Source of the DNA: CAZLMW01 sp964560875
Lineage (GTDB): Bacteria > Myxococcota_A > UBA9042
Length of the DNA stretch: 64,000 nucleotides
Direction of reading: 5' to 3'
NCBI GenBank assembly: GCA_964560875.1
Contig: CAZLMW010000017.1
Span: 1 to 64,000 of the forward strand
Shown: piece after piece, positions 1 to 8,881 of the stretch
Layout: the number at the start of each line of letters is the position of its first letter
Numbering within the stretch: the stretch's first letter is position 1
Made by a program: the position numbers and the translations under genes
The notes under the pieces: generated by a model
Told to the model about the DNA's origin: nothing
The model's database searches: none
What the model saw: only the letters and a program-made list of their open reading frames with translations

Positions 1-162
1 TTGCCGATGAGTGCGGCGACGCTCACGTCCGAACAACTCCGATCCGATCTGGGGTTCCGGGGGGTGATCTTGCCGTCCCGATCGGCGCCGCGTAACGTGC
101 GCGCCCTTTCCCATTCGCCACCGCCAAGTGGAGTCTCGCATGACGTTCCTCTCCAAGCATAA
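1..162 (+). pseudogene. possible fragment of a GH3 (NagZ-like) glycosidase
   Basis: Reading frame 1 is open from the window edge to a TAA at 160-162 and contains LRSDLGFRGVI, which resembles the conserved LR(G/E)ELGFDGVV stretch of glycoside hydrolase family 3 enzymes such as NagZ. In intact enzymes this is followed by SDDLEM, carrying the catalytic Asp; here the frame continues with unrelated residues and runs 23 bases into aspS. If the match is real it is a truncated or frameshifted remnant. The matched stretch is short, so chance similarity cannot be excluded. Confidence 0.2.
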
Positions 163-1924
163 ACGCAGTCGAATGTGCGGCGAATTTCGCGCGGAACACA
201 GCGGCGCCGAAACCATCGTCTACGGATGGGTCCAGAGCTACCGCGACCACGGTGGCGTCATCTTCATCGATTTGCGGGACCGGTCGGGCATTGTGCAGCT
301 GCGCTGCGAACCCACCCATGATCTCGCCGCTCACGCCTTGGCGGACAGCGTTCGGCCCGAATGGGTTCTCGGCGCGCGCGGCCAGGTGATCAGCCGCGGC
401 GAGAACATCAACCCGAAGATCCCGACCGGCGAGATCGAGATCCTCGTGGACGAGCTCGAAGTGCTCAGCGGGGCCGAGACACCTCCTTTCGAGATCAAAG
501 ACGGTATCGACACGGGCGAGGACAAGCGCCTGCAGTACCGCTACCTCGACCTCCGCCGGCCGGAGATCAACAAGAACTTCCAGATGCGTTCACGGGTCAA
601 CCAGCTGACGCGTAACTACTTCCTCGAAAACGGATTCCTCGAGATCGAGACGCCCATCCTCGCCAAGAGCACACCCGAAGGCGCCCGCGATTACCTGGTC
701 CCAAGCCGCGTCCATCACGGCGAGTTCTACGCGCTCCCGCAGTCGCCCCAGCAGTTCAAACAGCTTCTCATGATGTCGGGCATGGACCGCTACATGCAGA
801 TCTGCCGCTGCTTCCGCGACGAAGATCTTCGCGCCGATCGACAGCCCGAGTTCACGCAGCTCGACCTCGAGATGAGCTTCGTCGACACCGACGACATCCA
901 GACGTTGCTCGACGGCTACGTCAAAGAGATCTGGCAGGACGCGCTCGGCTACGACGTGCCGACCCCGATTCCGACAATGACGTACGCCGAGGCGATCCAG
1001 AAATATGGAATCGATCGACCCGACCTCCGATTCGGCCTGCCGCTTACCGACCTGACCGAGACACTTCGCGGCCGCGTTGAGTTTCGCATCTTCAAAGCGG
1101 TGCTCGACGGCGGCGGAATCGTCAAGGCGCTCTACGTGCCCAACGGCAAGGCGTTTTCGCGCAAAGACCTCGACAAAGTGCTGCCGGGAGAGGCGGCCCC
1201 CTACGGCGCCAAGGGCATCGCTTGGGCGCGGGTCACCGACGGCGGGGCCTGGACCGGTCCGGTCGCCAAGGGTGTGTCGGACGAGCTGCGCGGCGAAATG
1301 AACGCGCTGATGGGCGCCGAACCGGGCGGACTGGTGTTGTTCTCTGCCGACAAGCCGTCGGTCGTCAACGCGTCCCTGGCGCGCCTGCGGTCGGTTGTAG
1401 GCGAGCGCCTCGGCCTGGTCGACAAGTCACAGTGGGCTTTCACGTGGATCGTCGAGTTTCCCATGTTTGAGTACGACGACGACGCGGGCCGCTTCCACGC
1501 CATGCATCACCCGTTCACGAGCCCGCGCGAGCAAGACCTGCCGCTGCTGGACACCGACCCTGGCGCCGTACAGGCCAACGCGTACGACCTTGTGGTCAAT
1601 GGCGTCGAGCTCGGTGGCGGATCGATTCGAATCCATCGGTCGGACATCCAGGACAAGGTTTTCGCCGTGCTTGGGCTTGATGCAGCCGAACGGCAAGAGA
1701 AGTTCGGCTTCTTCATCGAGGCGCTCAAGTACGGAACGCCGCCCCACGGTGGCATCGCGCTGGGCATTGACCGCCTGATTCGCCTGCTCACCGACACCGG
1801 CAGTCTGCGCGACGTGATCGCGTTCCCGAAGACGCAGCGGGCCACGTGCCTGATGAGCGCGTCACCCAGCAGCGTCGATACAGCACAGCTCAAGGATCTC
1901 GGGATCAAGATCGACAACGACTGA
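140..1924 (+). CDS. aspS: aspartyl-tRNA synthetase
   Basis: Class II aminoacyl-tRNA synthetase that charges tRNA-Asp in the cytoplasm. The protein is 594 aa from the ATG at 140, close to the bacterial norm of about 590. An N-terminal OB-fold anticodon-binding domain comes first. The class II core follows, with motif 2 visible as FRDEDLRADRQPEFTQLDLE and motif 3 as GIALGIDRLIRLLT, and a bacterial-type GAD insertion lies between them. The C-terminus has the RDVIAFPK stretch typical of bacterial AspRS. An in-frame GTG at 128 is possible, but the ATG at 140 has GGAG six bases upstream and is preferred. Whether the enzyme is discriminating or also charges tRNA-Asn cannot be read from this window. 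It is monocistronic and converges on gcvH. Confidence 0.97.
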   Translation: MTFLSKHKRSRMCGEFRAEHSGAETIVYGWVQSYRDHGGVIFIDLRDRSGIVQLRCEPTHDLAAHALADSVRPEWVLGARGQVISRGENINPKIPTGEIEILVDELEVLSGAETPPFEIKDGIDTGEDKRLQYRYLDLRRPEINKNFQMRSRVNQLTRNYFLENGFLEIETPILAKSTPEGARDYLVPSRVHHGEFYALPQSPQQFKQLLMMSGMDRYMQICRCFRDEDLRADRQPEFTQLDLEMSFVDTDDIQTLLDGYVKEIWQDALGYDVPTPIPTMTYAEAIQKYGIDRPDLRFGLPLTDLTETLRGRVEFRIFKAVLDGGGIVKALYVPNGKAFSRKDLDKVLPGEAAPYGAKGIAWARVTDGGAWTGPVAKGVSDELRGEMNALMGAEPGGLVLFSADKPSVVNASLARLRSVVGERLGLVDKSQWAFTWIVEFPMFEYDDDAGRFHAMHHPFTSPREQDLPLLDTDPGAVQANAYDLVVNGVELGGGSIRIHRSDIQDKVFAVLGLDAAERQEKFGFFIEALKYGTPPHGGIALGIDRLIRLLTDTGSLRDVIAFPKTQRATCLMSASPSSVDTAQLKDLGIKIDND

Positions 1925-1957
1925 TCGCGGCGCGATTGGTGCGCGTGTCCAAAAACA

Positions 1958-1986
1958 CGAAAGCCCCTGGGATGCAGAGGCTTTCG
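1958..1986. terminator. bidirectional intrinsic terminator between aspS and gcvH
   Basis: An inverted repeat with arms CGAAAGCC and GGCTTTCG, extended by a further inner CTG/CAG pairing, lies between two convergent genes. On the plus strand it is followed by GCGTTTTC. On the minus strand it is followed by TGTTTTTGG, a better U-tract, so it should end gcvH transcripts well and aspS transcripts moderately. Confidence 0.75.
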
Positions 1987-2014
1987 GCGTTTTCAGGCGC
2001 GTTCGACGCGGGTT

Positions 2015-2404
2015 TTAGGCGTCCTCGCCCACGTGATCGTGGTAGTCGTCGGGCGACAGCAACTCGTCTTTCTCGCTTGGATCTTCGAGCCGCAGCTTGA
2101 ACAGCCAGCCGTCTTCGTAGGGATCGGTGTTGATGAGCTCAGGGGATTTCACCAGCGATCGATTGACCTCGATCACCGTACCTGACAGCGGCGAGAAGAT
2201 GTCGGACACCGACTTGGTGGATTCCACCTGGCCCGCAGGATCGCCCTGCGCGACGTCGCCGCCTTCCTCGGGGAGCTCGACGAACACGATGGAGCCGAGC
2301 TGCTCCTGGGCAAAGTGCGTGATGCCGACCACCGCGGTGTCGTCGTCGGAGACGCGAACCCACTCGTGATCTTCGGTGTAAAACAGGTCGGTGGGGACGG
2401 CCAT
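2015..2404 (-). CDS. gcvH: glycine cleavage system H protein
   Basis: Lipoyl carrier that shuttles the aminomethyl group between the P, T and L proteins of the glycine cleavage system. The protein is 129 aa, the usual H-protein size. The lipoylation site is VESTKSVSDIFSP with Lys64, and the family end-piece (YEDGWLFKL) is present. The open frame extends much further upstream, but the start at 2404 is set by AGGAG five bases before the ATG. It is the last gene of the minus-strand cysK-cysE-folD-gcvT-gcvH run, 50 bp after gcvT, and ends before a strong terminator. No gcvP lies in the window, so the P protein must be encoded elsewhere. Confidence 0.96.
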   Translation of the reverse strand: MAVPTDLFYTEDHEWVRVSDDDTAVVGITHFAQEQLGSIVFVELPEEGGDVAQGDPAGQVESTKSVSDIFSPLSGTVIEVNRSLVKSPELINTDPYEDGWLFKLRLEDPSEKDELLSPDDYHDHVGEDA

Positions 2405-2454
2405 CGTTGCTCCTGTGATCGATTCGAAGGGGGCCCGGGAGGGGCCGCGTTGAC

Positions 2455-3582
2455 TCAGTCCGCGCTCTCGCCGGAAGGAGTCCGGGTATAAAAGGGGAAC
2501 TTGCAGACCGCAACCCGTTTGATGCGTCCGCGAATATCGAGCTCGAGGCTCGTGCCCAACTTGGACAACGCACGAGGGACGAGCGCGAGGGCGATCGGTT
2601 TGGCAAGCGACGGTGAATGCGTGCCGCTTGTCACGTGACCTACGACTTCGCCTGCCTGTTTGACGGCATAACCGGCGCGCGGGATGCCGCGATCGACCAT
2701 CTCCAGCCCGACCAGGCGCCGCTTGGACTTGTTCTTGCGGATCGCCGCGAGCGCGTCGCGACCGACGAAATCGCCTCGTTTGAGCTTGATCGCCCAGCCG
2801 ACGCGGGCTTCGTAGCCGTTGATGTCGTCGGCGAGCTCGTGGCCGTACAGCGCGTACCCGGATTCGAGCCGCAACGTGTCGCGGGCACCCAAGCCACACG
2901 GCACGATCCCGAAACCGGCGCCGGAAGCGAACAGCTCACCCCAGAGGGCGGCTGCGATCTCGGGCGGGGCGTAGAGTTCGTAGCCGAGCTCGCCGGTGTA
3001 GCCGGTGGTCGCGACAAGCACGTTGGCGCCGTGGAAGTCGTGAACGCGGATCTTGTTGCGGGGCAATTCCGTGGCGTCGCCGTCGATCACGGCGCGTAGG
3101 ACGTCGATCGCTCGCGGCCCCTGGACGGCGATCTGAGCGAAGTCGCCGCTGCGGTTGGAGAACAACTCGGGTTTGCCCGCGTGGGCGAGCATGTGGGCGA
3201 AGTCTTTGTCGGTGTTCGCGGCGTTGACGACGACGAGGTAGCGGTCTGCGCCCAAGCGGTAGATGAACAGATCGTCGACGGTGCCGCCATCGGCGTGGGT
3301 AAGCAGGGCGTAGGTCGCCTCGCCGTCCTCGAGAGCCGCCACATCATTGGTCACGAGGCGGTTCAGTTCATCGCAAGCGCCGGGGCCCTGGACGATGATC
3401 TCGCCCATGTGGCTGACGTCGAAAAGCCCGCAATTCTGGCGAGTTGCTAAGTGCTCAGAGACGAGTCCATGGCCCTTATACTGGACGGGCATCTCCCAGC
3501 CCGCGAAGGGAACCATCTGTCCGCCGGCCGCGACGTGCGCGTCGAACAGCGGCGTGCGTTGTAATGGCTGGACGTCGGTCAT
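2455..3582 (-). CDS. gcvT: aminomethyltransferase (glycine cleavage T protein)
   Basis: T protein of the glycine cleavage system. It releases ammonia from the aminomethyl-lipoyl H protein and passes the carbon to tetrahydrofolate, giving 5,10-methylene-THF. The protein is 375 aa, normal length. Family landmarks are the N-terminal FAGWEMPVQY, the active-site region LFDVSHMGE and the folate-domain motif TGYTGELGYELYAP. It lies 33 bp downstream of folD and 50 bp upstream of gcvH on the minus strand. FolD acts on its product, which gives the gene order a direct metabolic logic. Confidence 0.96.
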   Translation of the reverse strand: MTDVQPLQRTPLFDAHVAAGGQMVPFAGWEMPVQYKGHGLVSEHLATRQNCGLFDVSHMGEIIVQGPGACDELNRLVTNDVAALEDGEATYALLTHADGGTVDDLFIYRLGADRYLVVVNAANTDKDFAHMLAHAGKPELFSNRSGDFAQIAVQGPRAIDVLRAVIDGDATELPRNKIRVHDFHGANVLVATTGYTGELGYELYAPPEIAAALWGELFASGAGFGIVPCGLGARDTLRLESGYALYGHELADDINGYEARVGWAIKLKRGDFVGRDALAAIRKNKSKRRLVGLEMVDRGIPRAGYAVKQAGEVVGHVTSGTHSPSLAKPIALALVPRALSKLGTSLELDIRGRIKRVAVCKFPFYTRTPSGESAD

Positions 3583-3615
3583 GCCCCAGCCGTGTATGCA
3601 GCCGATTGGCGTCCG

Positions 3616-4482
3616 TCAAGCCCCTCGGCGGGCTTTGCAGGCCCGCAAGGTGTTGTCGAGCAACATCGCGATGGTCATCGGACCGACGCCGCCTGGCACC
3701 GGAGAGATCGCGCCCGCCACTTTCGAAGCGGAATCGAAGTGGACGTCGCCGCACAGAGAACCGTCCTCGCGCCGGTGAATGCCGACGTCGATCACGATCG
3801 CGCCTGGCTTCAAGCTGTCGCCGTGGACCAACTCCCGTCGCCCGGCCGCTGCCACCACGATGTCGGCGTCGGCCAGATGGGCTGCGAGGTCGCGGGTTCG
3901 GCTGTGGCAGATCGTCACGGTCGCGTTCTTGCCGAGCAGGAGCAACGCCATCGGCTTGCCGACGGTCACCGAGCGCCCGATCACGACGGCGCGCTTGCCC
4001 TCGATCGAAAACCCGGTCGCCTCGGCGTGATGCCGCAGCATTTCCATGACGCCAGCCGGCGTGCAAGCGACCAGGCCGTCGCCCCCTGCGAGCAATGCGC
4101 CAAGACTCGCGACACCGAACCCATCGACGTCTTTGTCGGCTGCGACACGGCTGATGACGGCGTCTTTGTCGATGTGCACGGGCAACGGCAGCTGCACGAG
4201 AATTCCATCCACGCGATCGTCGGCGTTGAGATCGTCGATCAGAGCGAGCAGGTCGCCTTGCGCGGTTTCGGCCGGAAGGCGATGAGCGAACGACGTGATC
4301 CCGGCTCGCTTGCACGCTCGGATCTTATTGCGGACGTAGATCGCCGACGCCGGATCTTCACCCACGAGTACGACCGCGAGCCCGGGAACGATGTCCTGCT
4401 GGGCCAATGCGGAGCACTGGGTCTTGATCTGGGCGCGAACGGATTTCGCGATCGCTTTACCGCTGATGATGGTGGCGCTCAT
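3616..4482 (-). CDS. folD: bifunctional methylene-THF dehydrogenase/cyclohydrolase
   Basis: Interconverts 5,10-methylene-THF, methenyl-THF and 10-formyl-THF using NADP. The protein is 288 aa, as expected. The catalytic Tyr/Lys pair is in YVRNK (Y49, K53). The substrate loop is DGILVQLPLP, the conserved block ADKDVDGF is present, and the NADP-binding site is VVIGRSVTVGKP around residue 170. The C-terminal PVPGGVGPMT signature is intact. Its ATG overlaps the TGA of cysE by four bases (ATGA), so the two are probably translationally coupled. Confidence 0.97.
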   Translation of the reverse strand: MSATIISGKAIAKSVRAQIKTQCSALAQQDIVPGLAVVLVGEDPASAIYVRNKIRACKRAGITSFAHRLPAETAQGDLLALIDDLNADDRVDGILVQLPLPVHIDKDAVISRVAADKDVDGFGVASLGALLAGGDGLVACTPAGVMEMLRHHAEATGFSIEGKRAVVIGRSVTVGKPMALLLLGKNATVTICHSRTRDLAAHLADADIVVAAAGRRELVHGDSLKPGAIVIDVGIHRREDGSLCGDVHFDSASKVAGAISPVPGGVGPMTIAMLLDNTLRACKARRGA

Positions 4483-5465
4483 TCAGGCTGTGCTCCCTTG
4501 GCGACTGCCACGACCATATCCGCCACACGGGGTCCGACGTCGACCTTCATGCGCGCGCCGGCCGGCACGCTGGTTGTGACCCAGGCGTTGCCGCCGATGA
4601 CGGCACCACGGCCGATCGTCGTTGTGCCGCCGAGAATCGTGGCGTTCGCGTATACGACCACCCCGTCTTCGAGCGTCGGGTGTCGTTTTCCAGTCGTGCG
4701 ATCCGCGACCTTGGGAATGCTCAGCGCGCCGATCGTGACGCCCTGGTAGAGGCGGACACCCCGGCCGATGTGCGAGGTCTCGCCAACCACGACACCGGTG
4801 CCGTGATCGATGAAGAAGGCTGGCGCGATCCTGGCGCCGGGATGCAGGTCGATGCCGGTCTTGGCGTGGGCCTGCTCGGTCATCATTCGCGCGACGAGGC
4901 GACCACCGGCGAGCCACAGCAGATGCGAAAGGCGGTAGGTCGCGATCGCCCGGTAGCCGGGGTAGCAGAGGATGATCTCGGCACGCGACTGGGCCGCCGG
5001 GTCGCCCGCCACGAACGCCTCGAGGTCTTGCTCCATCGCCGCGCGGATGTCGGGCATCCGGCCGAGGATCTGGGACGCGCAGCCATGTGCCCATGCGCGC
5101 ATCTTGGCTCGGGCGTCCTGGGAGTCTCCGTCCAACGGATCCTGACCTTGGCGATTTGGACGGGCCATGCGCTCGGCGTACAGCAGGTCCTTGAGCAGGC
5201 AATGCAGGCGCGTCGCGAACGCTTCGAGGTGGTCCTTGTCGGGGCGCCCGCCTTCGGTCCAGACCTCCGGAAAAAGCAACCGCCGGTACAGCGTCGTCGC
5301 TTTGGCGATGCGGTCGGGGTGTGGTAGACGACGACGGCCCGTGCCGGATGTGAGCTGCGATCGCTGCAGCATTTCGACCGCTACGTGGGCGCAAAGCGCG
5401 CTCAGCGCGGCTTCATCACCGCCTTCCGCGCAGTCCACGCCGACAAGGTCGTCGTCAGTCGTCAT
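4479..5465 (-). CDS. cysE: serine O-acetyltransferase
   Basis: Transfers acetyl from acetyl-CoA to serine, giving O-acetylserine for cysteine synthesis. The protein is 328 aa from the ATG at 5465, longer than E. coli CysE (273 aa), with an N-terminal helical region of about 190 residues. The C-terminal half is a left-handed beta helix of hexapeptide repeats with the catalytic pair D220-H221 in FIDHGTGVVVGET. The layout is like the long EpsC-type enzymes. The ATG at 5465 overlaps the cysK stop as ATGA, and its own stop overlaps folD in the same way. An upstream in-frame start would run into cysK without a better ribosome site. Confidence 0.93.
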   Translation of the reverse strand: MTTDDDLVGVDCAEGGDEAALSALCAHVAVEMLQRSQLTSGTGRRRLPHPDRIAKATTLYRRLLFPEVWTEGGRPDKDHLEAFATRLHCLLKDLLYAERMARPNRQGQDPLDGDSQDARAKMRAWAHGCASQILGRMPDIRAAMEQDLEAFVAGDPAAQSRAEIILCYPGYRAIATYRLSHLLWLAGGRLVARMMTEQAHAKTGIDLHPGARIAPAFFIDHGTGVVVGETSHIGRGVRLYQGVTIGALSIPKVADRTTGKRHPTLEDGVVVYANATILGGTTTIGRGAVIGGNAWVTTSVPAGARMKVDVGPRVADMVVAVAKGAQPE

Positions 5466-6373
5466 GACAGGTATCGCTCGCCAGAATCGCATAGGAACGT
5501 GACGATCGTGGTGCCCGGCTCGGCGTCCTGCGCGAGACGAACCGCGGCGTGAACGTTCGCGCCGCTCGACGGGCCGACCAGCACGCCGCGACGACAGAGC
5601 TTCTGCGCAGCTTCAAGTGCCGCGTGGTCCGCGACCGCCACGACCTCGTCGATCACCGCGTGGTCCACAATCGAAGGGATGAAGCCAGCACCGATGCCCT
5701 GGATGGCGTGGGGACGGAACGGTTCACCTGAGAAGGCCCGCGCTCGCTCCGGCTCGACACCGATGACCTTGAGGCCGTGTAGCGAACGGCGCAGTTGGCG
5801 CGCGGTGCCGGTCAGCGTGCCGCCGGTGCCGATTCCCGCGACCAGGACGTCCACTTTGCCGTCGCAAGCCTGCAGGATTTCGTTGGCGGTGGTCTTTTCG
5901 TGGGCCATCGCGTTGTCAAGGTTGTCGAACTGTCGGGTCATGAAGACGTGGCCGCCCTCGCTCAACGTTCGCTCGGCGATCGCGCGTGCCTGTGCCATGG
6001 AGCCGCCCATGCCGCGTTCCTTCGGCGTGAGCTCGATCTTGGCCCCGTACGCCCGCATCAAGTTGCGCCGCTCAACGCTCATGTCCTCGGGCATGACGAC
6101 CACACACGTGTAACTGCGCGACGCACAGATCATGGCGAGCGCGATTCCCGTGTTGCCGCTGCTGGCTTCGATGATCGTGTGACCTGGCTGCAGCTCCCCA
6201 CGGGCCTCGGCGGCGTCCAGCATCTCGCGAATCGGGCGGTCCTTGATGCTGCCGCCTGGGTTGAGGAACTCGCACTTGGCGAACAGCTCGACTCCGTCGG
6301 GGCAAAGGTCCGACAAGCGGAGCATCGGGGTGTTGCCGATCAACTCGGCGAGGCTGTTCACGATCGCGGTCAT
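5462..6373 (-). CDS. cysK: O-acetylserine sulfhydrylase (cysteine synthase)
   Basis: PLP enzyme that makes cysteine from O-acetylserine and sulfide. The protein is 303 aa from the ATG at 6373. The PLP lysine is K44 in NPGGSIKDR, the substrate loop is SSGNTG (residues 71-76), and the phosphate-binding loop is GTGGTLTG. The length and the GGSIKDR variant also fit CysM-like enzymes, so CysK versus CysM is not settled. The frame is open upstream to 6514, but that extension is rich in Arg, Pro and Ser and unlike the family. First gene of the five-gene operon, divergent from the lipoprotein gene at 6545. Confidence 0.92.
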   Translation of the reverse strand: MTAIVNSLAELIGNTPMLRLSDLCPDGVELFAKCEFLNPGGSIKDRPIREMLDAAEARGELQPGHTIIEASSGNTGIALAMICASRSYTCVVVMPEDMSVERRNLMRAYGAKIELTPKERGMGGSMAQARAIAERTLSEGGHVFMTRQFDNLDNAMAHEKTTANEILQACDGKVDVLVAGIGTGGTLTGTARQLRRSLHGLKVIGVEPERARAFSGEPFRPHAIQGIGAGFIPSIVDHAVIDEVVAVADHAALEAAQKLCRRGVLVGPSSGANVHAAVRLAQDAEPGTTIVTFLCDSGERYLS

Positions 6374-6544
6374 GGTCGTCTCGTCTTCTCTGCGGGTCAG
6401 CCGGGGCGGCCGCGCGGGTGGAGATCGTGAGGGCTGACGCGCCGCGGTGCAACCGCTGTCGGATTCTGTTAGCGTGCTGGCACGGGCACGAGGGGCGCCC
6501 GATCCGTTGCACATCGACTGACGTCTGCAACCTTACGACGCATC

Positions 6545-7141
6545 ATGTTTGTCGCGACCAGCCCCAGCTTCCCATCGCCGCGCTTCCCACGACGTAGGCT
6601 TTTGTTGCTGGCGTCTGCGGCGCTCGTGATCGTTGCAGCGTGCGACGGAGACCCCGATCCCGGCGATGATGCAGGCGCAACCGACGGTCACGCCGGCGAA
6701 ACGGAGCTGCAGGTTGGCGGTGCAGACAAGGTGGGCCGGAAATTCGTCAGCCTGACGTCAGGGACCGAGAAGATGCCGATCCTGCGCGGCCCCCAAGGCG
6801 GCCAGCACATCTGGGTCATGGTGCGGTATCGCGGCGCTGGGCTGTGGCACAAGAAGATGCGCATCGCCGTGACAATGACGATCGACGAGACGAAGAAGGT
6901 CGTGAAACCCGGCACCGTCACGTTGACGCAGTCGCTGGTCGAGAAAGACGGTTGGTACACGCTGAAGACCGCCATCCCCGCGTTCGTGAAATGCCCCTGC
7001 CAAATCGTCGGCAAGAAGCTGACGGTCGAAGCCGCGGTCATCGATCTCTATGGACGCACTGCGATCGCCACGGAGAAGGTCACGGGCACATGGGACGGTG
7101 TGTGCAGCGGCGATCCGCCTGGGTCCTGCGCCGCCCAATAA
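6545..7141 (+). CDS. predicted lipoprotein of unknown function
   Basis: 198 aa. The N-terminus has basic residues, then a hydrophobic stretch, then a lipobox ending VAAC with the lipidated Cys at position 33. It is followed by an acidic linker rich in Asp and Gly, a usual tether in these bacteria. The mature part has alternating beta-strand character (VKPGTVTLTQSLVEKDGWYTL appears as separate strands) and two internal cysteines in VKCPCQIV. I recognise no family. It is probably an envelope protein. It is divergent from cysK across a 171 bp region and convergent with the GMC oxidoreductase gene. Confidence 0.75.
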   Translation: MFVATSPSFPSPRFPRRRLLLLASAALVIVAACDGDPDPGDDAGATDGHAGETELQVGGADKVGRKFVSLTSGTEKMPILRGPQGGQHIWVMVRYRGAGLWHKKMRIAVTMTIDETKKVVKPGTVTLTQSLVEKDGWYTLKTAIPAFVKCPCQIVGKKLTVEAAVIDLYGRTAIATEKVTGTWDGVCSGDPPGSCAAQ

Positions 7142-7168
7142 GACCCCGACGGCAGCCGTGTCGAACGG

Positions 7169-8809
7169 TCAATGAGACGCTGAGTCTTCCGGCTTTTCCG
7201 GAATCAGGGACATCGCCCGCTCGGTCATCGCGGTGATGGTCAGGCTTGGATTGACGCCGAGGTTGGCAGGAATCATCGACCCGTCGCACACGTACAAGCC
7301 GTCGTAGTTGTACACGCGGTGGTTTCCATCGAGTACGCCGCGTGTTTCGTCGGGGCCGATCACGCAGCCGCCGAGGATGTGCGCGGTGGTCGGGACGTCG
7401 AGCACCACTTCGTTGAGGCTGCTGACGGCGTGACCGCTGATCTTCCCGGCGACGCGACGCGCCACTTCATTGCCGATCGGGATGTATGTCGGGTTGGATT
7501 TTCCGGACAGGTTTTCGGTCGCCAGGGACTTGCGCCAGGGCGTGAGCCACGAACGTTTCCAGACGGCCCTCAGGCTGTTGTCGAGCGTCTGCATGACCAG
7601 CAGGATGATGCTGCGATGCGCCCAATTAAACGGACTCAGAGACCTGAGGAAGTCCATGGGATTCTTAGCGATTGCTGCAATCCACTTGAGCCAACGGGGG
7701 GCGCCGGGGCCGCCGTCAGCCATGACGGTTGCGAGCACGCTGAGAGCGTCGTGGCCCTTGCCGTACCGCACCACTTCGATGTGCGTGTGGTCGTTGAAGT
7801 ACGCGCCGGATGTGATGGCCACGCCCTTGGAATAATCGACGTCGTCGGCATGGGCGGTGGCGCCGCAAATGGCCTCGGAGTTGGTGCGAAGCTGATCGCC
7901 CAGCGCTCGTGGCAGGTGCTTGAGGAAGCCGGCCTCTTTGCTGCGCATCAAGAGCGGGAGAGTGCCGAGCACGCCGCATGACAGCACGACCTTTCGAGCG
8001 CGCAGCGTCTGGCGTTTGGCGAACAGCCCCCAAGACAAGCTGGTGGATTGCTTCAGCGCGATTTCGTAGCCGTTTTCTCCGCGGGAGTCCGGGCCGCCGA
8101 TGCACTGCACATGAACAGCTTCACGCTCGGGGATGATGCGAACACCGCGCTGTTCGGCGAGGTACAGGTAGTTGCGGTCCAGCGTGTTCTTTGCGCCGTG
8201 TACGCACCCGGTCATGCACGCTCCGCAAAGCAGGCATCCTGTGCGGTTGGGCCCTTCCCCGTCGAAATACGGATCAGCAACGGTTTCGCCGGGTTTGCCG
8301 AAGTACACGCCGACATCGGTGGCCTTGAGCGTGTGGCCGACCCCCATCTCGTCCGCGACTTCGCGCAGCACCTCGTCCGCCGGACCGAAGACCGGATTGG
8401 GGACCGCTCCGAGCATGCGCTGAGCCGTCTTGTAGTGCGGCGTGAGTTCGTTATGCCAGTCCGCCATTTCACGCCACTGCGCGGCCACGAAGAATGGCTT
8501 GGGAGGCACCAACAGGGTGTTCGCGTAGACGAGAGAGCCGCCGCCGACGCCCGAGCCGCTGAGCACCATCACATCCGAAAGCAACGTGAGTCGCTGGATG
8601 CCGAAACACCACGCCAGCGGCATCCACATCGACTTCCAGACGTTCCAATTCGACTTGGGGAAATCGCCCGCCTTCCAGCGTTTGCCGCGCTCGACGACGA
8701 TGACAGAGTAGCCTTTTTCCGCCAATCGGAGCGCCGAAACGGAGCCGCCAAAACCGGAGCCGACGATGATGTAGTCCGCGTCGAAGCGTTCAGCAGATGG
8801 CGTGTTCAC
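7169..8809 (-). CDS. GMC-family FAD-dependent oxidoreductase (cholesterol oxidase-like)
   Basis: 546 aa flavoprotein. The FAD-binding GxGxxG is in YIIVGSGFGGSV at residues 17-22, and GSGVGGGSLVYANT is the second GMC signature. The C-terminal GMC block (GLYVCDGSMIPANLGVNPS) carries the usual active-site region. In the middle is CLLCGACMTGC, a CX2CX2CX3C arrangement like a ferredoxin cluster site. The open frame reaches a TTG at 8881, but the GTG at 8809 places the FAD motif near the N-terminus as the family expects and has GGGG four bases upstream. Likely substrates are sterols or other lipophilic alcohols, which is inference from family only. It follows glgP on the same strand. Confidence 0.88.
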   Translation of the reverse strand: MNTPSAERFDADYIIVGSGFGGSVSALRLAEKGYSVIVVERGKRWKAGDFPKSNWNVWKSMWMPLAWCFGIQRLTLLSDVMVLSGSGVGGGSLVYANTLLVPPKPFFVAAQWREMADWHNELTPHYKTAQRMLGAVPNPVFGPADEVLREVADEMGVGHTLKATDVGVYFGKPGETVADPYFDGEGPNRTGCLLCGACMTGCVHGAKNTLDRNYLYLAEQRGVRIIPEREAVHVQCIGGPDSRGENGYEIALKQSTSLSWGLFAKRQTLRARKVVLSCGVLGTLPLLMRSKEAGFLKHLPRALGDQLRTNSEAICGATAHADDVDYSKGVAITSGAYFNDHTHIEVVRYGKGHDALSVLATVMADGGPGAPRWLKWIAAIAKNPMDFLRSLSPFNWAHRSIILLVMQTLDNSLRAVWKRSWLTPWRKSLATENLSGKSNPTYIPIGNEVARRVAGKISGHAVSSLNEVVLDVPTTAHILGGCVIGPDETRGVLDGNHRVYNYDGLYVCDGSMIPANLGVNPSLTITAMTERAMSLIPEKPEDSASH

Positions 8810-8881
8810 GATGCCCCATGATCGCCGACCTACGGATGCCTGCCAAGGAGCACGGGCACGCAGCTGGGTCAGCGGTGACAA

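Noticed and set aside
8810..8881. N-terminal extension of the GMC oxidoreductase to a TTG at 8881
   Set aside because: The extra 24 residues are not family-like, and the GTG at 8809 has a ribosome site and places the FAD motif correctly.
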